Shown here one piece after another: positions 27,094-34,769 of a stretch of DNA of 64,000 nucleotides (the stretch's first letter is position 1; every line of letters starts with the position of its first letter). Origin of the DNA: JAZDLR01 sp964540995 (GTDB lineage Bacteria; Patescibacteriota; Patescibacteriia; UBA1558; 2-01-FULL-52-15); NCBI GenBank assembly GCA_964540995.1, contig CAZIOU010000002.1:52651-116650 (forward strand). The letters run 5' to 3'. A program made the translations under genes and the position numbers. The notes beneath the pieces are model-generated. The model was not told the origin of the DNA. It did no database searches and saw only the letters and a program-made list of their open reading frames with translations.

Positions 27094-27333
27094 TTAATTG
27101 TAAGTCACATCGCTTCTCCGTTGTATCGAAAATATATGATACTTACCACGTCCATCAATGATTATAAATATTCGTATACTGCCGACACGGACTCGCAGTA
27201 TGTCCTTGCGGTTGGCAATCTTCTTGATATCTAGAGCAGTAAGATCCTGACTTTGGATCTGATGAATAACAGCCAGCACCCTCTGTAGTTCTTTGGTCGT
27301 CAAGCGCTGAAGAAACTTCTCGATCTTATCCAT
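27094..27333 (-). CDS. RelE/ParE-superfamily toxin
   Basis: This 79-residue basic protein shows the compact RelE fold pattern: an N-terminal helix pair (FLQRLTTKELQRVLAVIHQI), then LDIKKIANRKDILRVRVGSIRIFIII, matching the L-x-G-x-x-G-x-x-R-x-R-V-G-x-x-R-x-I core, and a final strand YHIFSIQRRSDVTY. RelE toxins cleave mRNA on the ribosome; the terminal Arg-Arg...Tyr is consistent with that. It starts 4 bp after the antitoxin stop. Confidence 0.85.
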   Translation of the reverse strand: MDKIEKFLQRLTTKELQRVLAVIHQIQSQDLTALDIKKIANRKDILRVRVGSIRIFIIIDGRGKYHIFSIQRRSDVTYN

Positions 27334-27337
27334 ACTG

Positions 27338-27577
27338 CTATTTCTTAAGCATCCGAGTCAGAGTCTTCTCGACTTTCTCAATCGTGACACCCTTGGGGTC
27401 AATCTGAGTGAAATCAATCACTTCTTCCCAAACGCCATCATCGATATCCGGCGAGGACAATCGGAATACTGGACGAGATTTGCGAACCACCAAGAAAGAC
27501 TGACCCTTTTTAACTTTTTTGATGTAATCCTCAGTATTCTCGCGCAACTCTTTGAGACCAATTATTTTCTCTGCCAT
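27338..27577 (-). CDS. Phd/YefM-type antitoxin
   Basis: The 79-residue protein begins with the family pattern IGLKELRENTEDYIKKVKKGQSFLVVRKSRPVF, a DNA-binding N-terminal domain that folds around the 'exclusivity' of a KGQS-type turn. The acidic C-terminal part (SSPDIDDGVWEEVIDFTQ) would wrap the toxin. It is first in the pair and lies 7 bp from a 24-bp palindrome that overlaps its promoter, the usual autoregulatory design. Confidence 0.86.
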   Translation of the reverse strand: MAEKIIGLKELRENTEDYIKKVKKGQSFLVVRKSRPVFRLSSPDIDDGVWEEVIDFTQIDPKGVTIEKVEKTLTRMLKK

Positions 27578-27583
27578 AGACTC

Positions 27584-27619
27584 TAAGTTAATCTTAAGAT
27601 TAACTTAAGGTAGCATCAA
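27584..27619 (-). promoter_or_regulatory. Toxin-antitoxin promoter with overlapping 24-bp operator palindrome
   Basis: 27584-27607 is a perfect palindrome (half-site TAAGTTAATCTT). On the minus strand a promoter reads TTGATG (27619-27614), 17-bp spacer, TAAGAT (27596-27591). The -10 and most of the spacer therefore lie inside the palindrome, so antitoxin binding would block RNA polymerase. Confidence 0.8.
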
Positions 27620-27640
27620 ATTACTTTTTATGCAACCGAC

Positions 27641-28396
27641 CTAGGCTTTTGACTTATCTCTATGGTACTGCTCTAATAATGCGTTAATCACCTTTGCTAA
27701 TTGCACAGTGAGCATATAAATATCGTCAAGAACTTTTCGACCAGTTTCGTCCGTTTGCTCCGCAAGAAACCCGGATACAGCTGCGTCAGCATAATAGTAT
27801 CTGGTCTCATAAAATCCTGTGCTCGTTGACGAATACGTTGCGAACTTGGTTAAATCTCCCAAATCCTGCTCAAAAAAATGCCTTCTAAATCCTTGCGCTA
27901 GTGGCTTACCTGATTGAAAAAAATGAAATGCAACATTATTTCTAATCATTAATAACAGATGCCTTATCTTTTCAATATCAACCTCATTATATTCTTTGGT
28001 CTCCTTATCGTCGCAAATATCAATAAGTAGCGACCAGATTTTTTGATCATTACTATTCAGCTGCTGATAATATCTTTGAAAAATCGTCGAATCAATAATT
28101 TTTCGATTTTCCGAAATTAAAAGGAGCGACTCATGTAATAAACCAATTGTGTATTTAAGAGTTTGTATTTTTAAACCAGCAAATTCACCCGCATGTTCTG
28201 AATACTCAGTAGGTTGTGGCTTTCTATAATATCTTTCGCGCCACTTATCAAAGTACACCAAACCTTTTAAGTCATTAAAAACCATTGCTAATGACAAGAA
28301 AAACAAATCTAGCTCCTGCCCAGAGGTGCTTGGTGAATCAGAAATTAATCCTTCGGGCTTTAATTTCCTCAATTTGCTATTCTTAAATTCTTCCAT
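27641..28396 (-). CDS. HEPN-like protein of unknown function
   Basis: A 251-residue, mostly helical, soluble protein. It contains IRNNVAFHF near residue 150, which fits the HEPN signature R-x(4-6)-H (here R-N-x4-H), typical of RNase effectors in toxin and defence systems but also of non-catalytic relatives. Codon use is more A/T-rich than neighbouring housekeeping genes. It lies between a tRNA gene and the toxin-antitoxin pair, all on the minus strand. RNase activity is an inference from a short motif. Confidence 0.65.
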   Translation of the reverse strand: MEEFKNSKLRKLKPEGLISDSPSTSGQELDLFFLSLAMVFNDLKGLVYFDKWRERYYRKPQPTEYSEHAGEFAGLKIQTLKYTIGLLHESLLLISENRKIIDSTIFQRYYQQLNSNDQKIWSLLIDICDDKETKEYNEVDIEKIRHLLLMIRNNVAFHFFQSGKPLAQGFRRHFFEQDLGDLTKFATYSSTSTGFYETRYYYADAAVSGFLAEQTDETGRKVLDDIYMLTVQLAKVINALLEQYHRDKSKA

Positions 28397-28443
28397 TAAA
28401 TATACGCTAGCTAATACTCTGAAATAATCGGAGGGGAAAGTAA

Positions 28444-28519
28444 TGGTGGGCCTGGGTGGAATCGAACCACCTACTTCGATCTTATAAGGATCGCACTCTA
28501 ACCGATGAGTTACAGGCCC
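28444..28519 (-). tRNA. tRNA-Ile, anticodon UAU
   Basis: The minus strand folds as a complete 76-nt tRNA with encoded CCA. Acceptor arms are GGGCCTG/CAGGCCC, D stem ACTC/GAGT with an 8-nt loop, anticodon stem CGATC/GATCG with loop CTTATAA, variable AAGTA, T stem GGTGG/CCACC with loop TTCGATT, and discriminator A. The anticodon at positions 34-36 is TAT, which reads AUA. Bacteria usually read AUA with a CAU anticodon converted to lysidine by TilS, so UAU is uncommon. Confidence 0.96.
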
Positions 28520-28585
28520 AAAAAAAAGAACAACTCAATTGTGCTGGTTTAATGCTTCATTGTCAATGCAATCTCGTTCTACCCC

Positions 28586-30343
28586 CTATTTGATAAATCC
28601 TCCAGCCTGAATATTCCACAAAGTCTGATAAATACCCCTTTTCTTCAAAAGTTCCTGATGGGTGCCACTATCGACCACCTTGCCAGCATCGATAACAATT
28701 ATTCTATCCATCTGCATAATAGTTGATAATCTATGAGCCACAACAATGGTAGTCTTATTTTGCATGAGGTGGGCTAACGCCTCTTGAATCAAATGTTCCG
28801 ATTCAGAATCCAAGCTAGAGGTAGCTTCATCTAACACCAAGATAGGTGCATTTTTCAAAATGGCTCGCGCGATGGCCACACGCTGACGTTCACCGCCTGA
28901 TAATTTGATGCCTCGCTCCCCGACAAATGTTTTGTACCCATCAGGTAAAGCAGTAATAAATTCGTGACAACGTGCCTTCTTGGAGGCAGCGATAACTTCT
29001 TCGTCACTGGCGGAAGCCCGTCCATAGCGAATATTATCCATCAGGCTTCGGTGAAATAGTATCGGCTCTTGTGGTACCAAGGCGATGTTTCTACGAAGAC
29101 TATCTTGAGTCATGTCGGCAATATTCTGGCCATCGATCAATATCTTCCCTTGAGTGACGTCGTGAAAACGGAATAATAATTTAGTGATCGTCGTCTTACC
29201 GGCACCTGAGGCTCCAACCAGAGCAACTTTCTCGTGAGATTTTATTTTAAGGTTAAACTTCTTTAAGACGAGGCGAGTAGAATGGAAGTAGAATGAGACG
29301 TCAGAAAATTCTACTTCACCCCTTTTGACAGTAATGTTCTTGGCTCGAGGCTTATCCTGAACTTCATAGGGTAATTCCAATATCTCTACCATCTCTTTGG
29401 CATCGGAGAAGCTTTCATAGATCCTACGGAAGGACTGATTAATATTCCATAGACGACCAAATACTAGAGCCAAATAGCCTTGAATGAGTATGATATCTCC
29501 AAGGGTCAGGACTCCTTGTCGCCATAATTGGATTCCCCAATACAACAATACGATCTGTATGATCACATTGAGTAACGCTTGCAAGGCACTAATGAACTCA
29601 CCTCGAAACCAGCTAGAGATCTGCAGCTGGCGCCAACGATGAATATTGGTTCGATAACTAGCTTGCTCGCGATTCGTTCCATTGAATAACTTAGTCGTTG
29701 TAGCATTGGAGAAAACATCAGTCGTGAATCCGACAATTTCTGAATCAACGGCTGCTTTCTTGACGTCGATCTTAAACTTCCAACGAGATGCCAAGACGTT
29801 GGCGTAAATAAATATGGCACACCAGACCACGAAGACCAGTGACATATAAGGAAAGCGCAACGCCAAAGCAATAATGGCCCCAATTAGTACAATAATAACC
29901 GGAATAATACGGTACTGAAATTCATCAGCTATAACCATAAAGGCTTGGCCGATTCGCCCAACTTTCCTCGCCAGAGAACCGGCGAAGTTATCCGTAAAAA
30001 ATTTATACGAATGCCCTAGTAGATAATTGAAGCAGGTCTGTTGCAGATCGGCGATGACGTGCGGCTCCCAGTAGGTAGAGACGAAACCAAATACTCTATT
30101 ACCGATCCAATTGACCAGATTGATAACAAAGATCGTGCCTATAATCCACATAAGAGTAGTGGCAATTTCGGGGGTACTAGCTCCTTGCGACATAACATCT
30201 ATCAAGCGCTTCATGAACCAAGGACTGATCGTGTCCATGATCACTGCAGCTAAGATCGAAGCGACAATAACAACAACATGCCAAGGATACTTCCAAGCAT
30301 GTCGCCAGAATATTTTTGCAATCGTTGAATTTTTAACTGCCAT
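28586..30343 (-). CDS. ABC exporter, fused permease and ATPase (MsbA/MDR type)
   Basis: A 585-residue half-transporter that works as a dimer. Six membrane helices lie in residues about 18-310. The ATPase domain has Walker A GASGAGKTT (about 377), Q-loop LVPQEP, signature LSGGERQR (about 480), Walker B ILVLDEATSSLD and H-loop VAHRLST. The substrate (lipid, peptide or drug) cannot be read. It is a single gene with no partner ABC gene beside it. Confidence 0.93.
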   Translation of the reverse strand: MAVKNSTIAKIFWRHAWKYPWHVVVIVASILAAVIMDTISPWFMKRLIDVMSQGASTPEIATTLMWIIGTIFVINLVNWIGNRVFGFVSTYWEPHVIADLQQTCFNYLLGHSYKFFTDNFAGSLARKVGRIGQAFMVIADEFQYRIIPVIIVLIGAIIALALRFPYMSLVFVVWCAIFIYANVLASRWKFKIDVKKAAVDSEIVGFTTDVFSNATTTKLFNGTNREQASYRTNIHRWRQLQISSWFRGEFISALQALLNVIIQIVLLYWGIQLWRQGVLTLGDIILIQGYLALVFGRLWNINQSFRRIYESFSDAKEMVEILELPYEVQDKPRAKNITVKRGEVEFSDVSFYFHSTRLVLKKFNLKIKSHEKVALVGASGAGKTTITKLLFRFHDVTQGKILIDGQNIADMTQDSLRRNIALVPQEPILFHRSLMDNIRYGRASASDEEVIAASKKARCHEFITALPDGYKTFVGERGIKLSGGERQRVAIARAILKNAPILVLDEATSSLDSESEHLIQEALAHLMQNKTTIVVAHRLSTIMQMDRIIVIDAGKVVDSGTHQELLKKRGIYQTLWNIQAGGFIK

Positions 30344-30360
30344 AGTATTTAAGTATACCT

Positions 30361-30388
30361 AAAACTGACTCAAATGTCAGTCTTTTTA
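30361..30388. terminator. Terminator hairpin between ABC and DHH-like genes
   Basis: ACTGAC/GTCAGT with a 6-nt loop, A4 before and T5 after, so it works on either strand; on the minus strand it could end the DHH-like gene. 30428-30442 adds TCGGCC-AGA-GGCCGA, and 30443-30478 is a run of AGTTCCCAGTTCTC-like words. Confidence 0.6.
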
Positions 30389-30479
30389 TCCTCTTCTGAC
30401 TCACCTACTCACTATAATCCCAGTTCCTCGGCCAGAGGCCGATCTAAGTTCCCAGTTCTCAATTTCTAGTTCCAAATGC

Positions 30480-31598
30480 CTAACTCCTAATCAACTTCAT
30501 CTGCTCTCCTAAAACCTGCAACACTTCTTTCTCTGCTTCTGGCAAAGGCAAGGCTAGCGGGAACTCTACGCCACGCTTGCTACCTTGTACTGGATAGCGA
30601 GCTAGCAACTTAGTGAGATCAATCGCTTCTCTGGCAGCGACATGTACCACCGTAGTGTCGAATTCACGCTGATAGAAAAGCACTGCAACTTGAGCTTCTG
30701 GACTGGTGAGGATCAAATCTTCACATAAATCAGACCAATTGACCGTGGTGCTGGCGATCTCATCGCGTGCTATGAAGGAATAGACGACGTCACCAGATTT
30801 CTTCAGACGAGACAAGAGCTTACCCCACAGCTTGAGGGTGGCAATATCACGAGTGCGATATAGCTTGAGCACTATATCATCGCGCTTAGCGCCAGCGATC
30901 ATCAGCTTGCTGGCTAATTGTAGCGTGTCAGGTGAGACGCGATTGGTCTGGAACGATTCCGTTGCTGCGATCAATCCGATAAGCAGCAGCTGTGCGCTGT
31001 CACTATCCAATTGTGTCTGCATCAGCTCATAACACATCTCCGTCAGAGAAGCAGCGGTGACATTAATCCAATTGAGCTGGCCATAACTACGATTATCGAG
31101 ACGACGATCAATATTGATGATAGCTACTTTGGCTAACTGTTCCTGATACAAGGTATTGACCTGACCAGTACTAGCCAGATCACTAGCTCCGATCGTGATC
31201 ACGAGGTCATAAGGGAAATCAGTAGTAAGCGCTTCTACATCTTCCGGCTTAAGACTACCTTCTTTGGTCGCAAGATGTATCTCTAGATACTTATCTTTGA
31301 CCTGATACTTCAGCTCTGCCAATTTGGCTTGGTCAGTACGCACCCGCAAGACATAGTGATGTTGGCTGCGCTTATCAGAACTCGGTGTCTGAATATTCTC
31401 TGCTCCAGGTAGCCAGTGAAATTGCGACACAAGCTTATGATCGATGACTACTTCAACTTGTTTATCTTTCTTCTTGAGCCAACGATACCAAGCCAACACT
31501 GAAGCAACCTCGTCGAAGCGAGCATCAGATCGTGTAGTTATCAAAATTGACCGACTGCGGTCAACAAGTGATGTAATCTGTTCCAATTCGCTAGTCAT
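30480..31598 (-). CDS. Degenerate DHH-family (NrnA-like) protein, probably inactive
   Basis: The 372-residue protein aligns in layout with the NrnA-like phosphoesterase at 41442-42407. Its catalytic positions are altered. NrnA HRSPDGD corresponds to TRSDARFD; the metal-binding Asp in IVVDSG becomes ITIGAS; DHH in NIDHHVTN becomes DRR in NIDRRLDN; and no GGGGHKKSAG motif is present in the DHHA1 region. A binding or regulatory role rather than Mn-dependent hydrolysis is likely. It is a single minus-strand gene divergent from infB. Confidence 0.75.
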   Translation of the reverse strand: MTSELEQITSLVDRSRSILITTRSDARFDEVASVLAWYRWLKKKDKQVEVVIDHKLVSQFHWLPGAENIQTPSSDKRSQHHYVLRVRTDQAKLAELKYQVKDKYLEIHLATKEGSLKPEDVEALTTDFPYDLVITIGASDLASTGQVNTLYQEQLAKVAIINIDRRLDNRSYGQLNWINVTAASLTEMCYELMQTQLDSDSAQLLLIGLIAATESFQTNRVSPDTLQLASKLMIAGAKRDDIVLKLYRTRDIATLKLWGKLLSRLKKSGDVVYSFIARDEIASTTVNWSDLCEDLILTSPEAQVAVLFYQREFDTTVVHVAAREAIDLTKLLARYPVQGSKRGVEFPLALPLPEAEKEVLQVLGEQMKLIRS

Positions 31599-31700
31599 AA
31601 ATCATATGAGCATACCTGTAGAATGACGCCCTGTCAATTCTGTCTTGTATTCCCCCCTAATAACTAGTAACAAATGACTACCGACTTCCTCTTCAACCAA

Positions 31701-31729
31701 TTGACAAACCCCCGAAAATCTAGTAATCT
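31701..31729 (+). promoter_or_regulatory. Consensus promoter of infB-rbfA
   Basis: TTGACA (31701-31706), 17-bp spacer, TAATCT (31724-31729). The start near 31736 gives a leader of about 60 nt that lacks a Shine-Dalgarno sequence. Confidence 0.85.
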
Positions 31730-31794
31730 TGAGCAGATTCAACCCCATCTTCTGTCCTCTACCCCCTAATAAGCTACCACCTACAACCTACTCA

Positions 31795-33780
31795 ATGAAC
31801 GTCTCCGAACTCGCCCGCCAACTCAACGTCACCACCAAAGAACTCTTGGATAAACTTCCGGAGCTTGGTTTTTCTATCGGTGGACGAGCTATCAAAGTTG
31901 ACGATCATCAAGTTGATAAAATTATTTCTGCCTGGAAGAAGAAAGCCAAACTTGAAGCTATCAATCGCGCTCATGAGCATGTGACTGAAGTTCGTTCTAA
32001 AGATACTGACACGGCTGTTAATAAGAAAAGTATCGCTATCGGGCCGACTATCGTCGTCAAAGAATTAGCCGATACCATGAAGCTTCCTCTAGCCAAAGTC
32101 ATGGGTGAAATGATGCGCAACGGTATCATGGCTTCACTCAATGAACGCTTAGATTTCGAAACTGCCTCTATCATCGCTGAAGATCTCGGCTTCAAAGTAG
32201 AGAAACTTGGCACTGCCTCTGTCGATGAACACAGTAACAAACAACGAATCGAGTCTATGCTGGCCGATCGCGAACAGAAGGCCACTCGCGCCCCTGTCGT
32301 CGTTGTCATGGGTCATGTCGATCACGGCAAAACTAAATTACTCGACGCTATCCGTAAGACTAACCTGGTCGCTGGAGAAGCTGGTGGTATCACCCAACAC
32401 ATCGGTGCTTATCAGACAGTCGTCAAGAAAGGCAAACAAGAACGCCTCATCACCTTCCTCGATACTCCTGGACATGAAGCTTTCAAAACTATGCGTTCAC
32501 GTGGCGGTCAGATCGCTGACGTCGCTATCTTGGTCGTGGCAGCTGATGACGGACTCAAGCCACAAACTCTAGAAAGTTTATCTATTATTCAGAAAGAAAA
32601 TTTACCCTTCATTGTTGCTATCAATAAAATCGACAAAGCTGGTGCCGATGTCGAACGCGTAAAGAAAGAATTATCCGAAATTAATCTCGTGCCTGAAGAC
32701 TGGGGTGGCAAAACTATTTGTGTCCCGATCTCCGCTCTCAAAGGTGAAGGTCTCGATGATGTCCTCGATATGGTTCTGCTGGTTGCTGATATCAATGAAC
32801 TGAAAGCTGATGAAACCGGTCCAGCTGTCGGTACTGTCATCGAGTCACACATGGACCAACACGAAGGTCCAGTCGCCACCGTCCTGATCCAAGCTGGTAC
32901 GCTCAATGTCAATGACCTCGTCACCGTCGGCTCTGTCCCAGGTAAAGTCAAATCGATGAAGTCTTGGAAAGGCGAGACCATCACCAGTGCTACTCCCAGC
33001 ACACCGGTGAAACTTCTCGGCCTCAAAGCAGTACCGCAATCAGGTGATATCCTCAAAACTGCTGATAAAGAAACTTTCAAGAAGTCCCTCAAACATTTAC
33101 CGCAAGAACGTGGCGCCATGAAGCCAGCTATCCATACTGCTAGCGCCAGCGATGATAGTGAAGCTGATATCCCAACTATTAATCTCGTTATCAAAGCTGA
33201 CGTCCTCGGATCTCTAGAAGCGATCGACAACTCTCTCAATCGTCTCAATACTCGAGCCTCCCGCGTCAAAATTATCCGAAAGGGTTTGGGCTTCGTTTCT
33301 GATGGCGACATTCAAGCCGCCGAGACAGCCAACGGATTACTGATTGCTTTCCACTTACGAACTGACCGTCAAATCGAGCAGAAAATTGCCGACAAGCGTA
33401 TTGATTTCGCTAGCTATGACATCATCTATAAGTTGATCGAAGATATTCAAGAGCGATTGAAGAAATTGGAGCAACCCAATATTGTCCGCACCCTGATCGG
33501 TTCGCTCAAAGTATTGGCTATTTTCAAAACTAAGAAACGCGAAACCATTCTGGGCGGTAAAGTACTTGATGGTATCGTCGTTAACCCGTGCAAAGTCAAA
33601 GTACTGCGTAATAACAACATTATTACCTACGGTGACTTGAGCGATCTGGAAGCCAATCGTGAGAAGATGCGCGAAGTAGCCGCTGGTAATGAATGTGGTT
33701 TGAAATTTACTGGTGAGGCGGTCCTCGAAGTCGGTGATATTTTAGAATTTTTCACTGAAGGCGATGTCCCAAAGAACTGA
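31795..33780 (+). CDS. infB: Translation initiation factor IF-2
   Basis: IF-2 is the GTPase that brings fMet-tRNA to the 30S and drives subunit joining. An IF2_N domain begins MNVSELARQLNV, a second N-terminal segment precedes the G domain, and the GTPase motifs are GHVDHGKT, DTPGHEAF and NKIDK, followed by domains II-IV. At 661 aa it lacks the long variable N-terminal region of E. coli IF-2. The ATG at 31795 matches the IF2_N start; an ATG-like start 66 bp upstream would begin inside the promoter. rbfA overlaps its 3' end by 17 bp. Confidence 0.96.
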   Translation: MNVSELARQLNVTTKELLDKLPELGFSIGGRAIKVDDHQVDKIISAWKKKAKLEAINRAHEHVTEVRSKDTDTAVNKKSIAIGPTIVVKELADTMKLPLAKVMGEMMRNGIMASLNERLDFETASIIAEDLGFKVEKLGTASVDEHSNKQRIESMLADREQKATRAPVVVVMGHVDHGKTKLLDAIRKTNLVAGEAGGITQHIGAYQTVVKKGKQERLITFLDTPGHEAFKTMRSRGGQIADVAILVVAADDGLKPQTLESLSIIQKENLPFIVAINKIDKAGADVERVKKELSEINLVPEDWGGKTICVPISALKGEGLDDVLDMVLLVADINELKADETGPAVGTVIESHMDQHEGPVATVLIQAGTLNVNDLVTVGSVPGKVKSMKSWKGETITSATPSTPVKLLGLKAVPQSGDILKTADKETFKKSLKHLPQERGAMKPAIHTASASDDSEADIPTINLVIKADVLGSLEAIDNSLNRLNTRASRVKIIRKGLGFVSDGDIQAAETANGLLIAFHLRTDRQIEQKIADKRIDFASYDIIYKLIEDIQERLKKLEQPNIVRTLIGSLKVLAIFKTKKRETILGGKVLDGIVVNPCKVKVLRNNNIITYGDLSDLEANREKMREVAAGNECGLKFTGEAVLEVGDILEFFTEGDVPKN

Positions 33781-34108
33781 ACAAGTCGGCGCCTTGATGA
33801 CACATCATATTAATGAGGTGTTGATCCGCGACTTCGAACCACCTATTGGCTGCATGATAACTATCTCGCATGTCGAGCCAGCACCAGATCTGAAAACAGC
33901 CAAAGTCTTCGTCTCGGTCCTACCGGAGAAAATGTCCGGCACCGGTCTCCAAGCACTTCGTAAGCAAGCTGGTCACATCCAAGGTGTCATCAATAAAAAG
34001 TTGAGCATGAGATTCGTACCGCGTATCACCTGGGTCTACGATGAAACCAATCTCAAACTAGATCGCATCGACCGCGCCCTCAATAATGTCGACGAGCCAC
34101 TAAAATAA
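33764..34108 (+). CDS. rbfA: Ribosome-binding factor A
   Basis: RbfA assists 16S rRNA maturation in the 30S subunit. The 114-residue protein has the KH-like family layout: N-terminal MTHHINEVLIRDFEPP, then ITISHVEPAPDLKTAKVFVSV with the central Ala of the type II KH kink region, and the RITWVYDETNLKLDRID ending. The start lies inside infB, a common infB-rbfA arrangement implying translational coupling. A terminator follows at 34120-34147. Confidence 0.94.
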   Translation: MSQRTEQVGALMTHHINEVLIRDFEPPIGCMITISHVEPAPDLKTAKVFVSVLPEKMSGTGLQALRKQAGHIQGVINKKLSMRFVPRITWVYDETNLKLDRIDRALNNVDEPLK

Positions 34109-34119
34109 TTCCTATTAGA

Positions 34120-34147
34120 AGAACCGTTATGACAACATAACGGTTCT
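34120..34147. terminator. Intrinsic terminator after rbfA
   Basis: AGAACCGTTAT/ATAACGGTTCT, 11 bp, loop GACAAC, then TTGTTT on the plus strand. It can serve the converging STAS gene as well. Confidence 0.9.
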
Positions 34148-34160
34148 TTGTTTCCTGTGA

Positions 34161-34532
34161 TCAGGCGGTGAGACAGATTGCTACTGCCTGGTCTTGTGTC
34201 TGGCAATAAGAGAACATATCGCTCTTGCCCATGCCTTGCAGCATCATTTCAATATGCGGCGCTGCCTGACAAAGGACAAACTTCTTACCTCGTTTCTTGA
34301 CAAACCAAGCCAAGAGAAGACTGATCGCGACAGTAACCAGATCGATCCTATCCACATACTGAAGATCGACTATGACCGATGGTAGATCAGCCAGAATGAT
34401 CATATTATCCAGACCATTAAGCTGATCGCTTACCCTGCGTTGTGTGGCTTCAGCGGTTTCTTCTTCCCTTGCCAGCACTTCCTGCAAATGAACTACCAGA
34501 ATCCTGCCATCTTTGAGCAGATCGATACTCAT
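34161..34532 (-). CDS. STAS-domain protein
   Basis: STAS domains are typically anti-anti-sigma factors or parts of stressosome-like regulators. The 123-residue protein has the fold pattern: strand RILVVHL, strand PSVIVDLQYVDRIDL, then helix VAISLLLAWFVKKRG and strand KFVLCQA. At the usual phospho-acceptor site (D-S/T-x-G in SpoIIAA) it has DRIDLVTV, so the canonical Ser is not evident. The ATG at 34532 follows AAGAGG and is preferred to 34565. Related STAS genes occur at 39528 and 40023. Confidence 0.75.
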   Translation of the reverse strand: MSIDLLKDGRILVVHLQEVLAREEETAEATQRRVSDQLNGLDNMIILADLPSVIVDLQYVDRIDLVTVAISLLLAWFVKKRGKKFVLCQAAPHIEMMLQGMGKSDMFSYCQTQDQAVAICLTA

Positions 34533-34670
34533 GACAACCTCTTGTGAAGGAACTAGGCTAACCAAGTGGGCTGCTGAAAGTACGCCAATTCCTACCTCTT
34601 GTCAAGACAATCACAAGGACTTTACCTTTTCGGGGACTGGGGTTAGTATGGTGGTAGGTTCACCAACCCA

Positions 34671-34749
34671 CTGTTAGTCGAAATATTTCTTTTCTTTTCT
34701 CGGGCTGGTGCCCGAGTGTTTACAAAAATTTTCAATTTCTTTTTCTTTC
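34671..34749 (+). repeat. Left long inverted repeat flanking the helicase gene
   Basis: These 79 bases pair, almost without gaps, with the complement of 37470-37548. Both ends begin CTGTTAGTCGA, then share TTTCTTTTCTTTT, a 7-bp hairpin with 4-nt loop (here CTCGGGC/GCCCGAG), TTACAAAAATTTTC and AATTTCTTTTT. The hairpin bases differ between ends but pairing is kept. Confidence 0.85.
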
Positions 34750-34769
34750 TAAATATTGAACCACTGGAT

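Noticed and set aside
32589..33311. 240-residue minus-strand ORF
   Set aside because: Antisense to infB; Ser/Arg-rich antisense composition.
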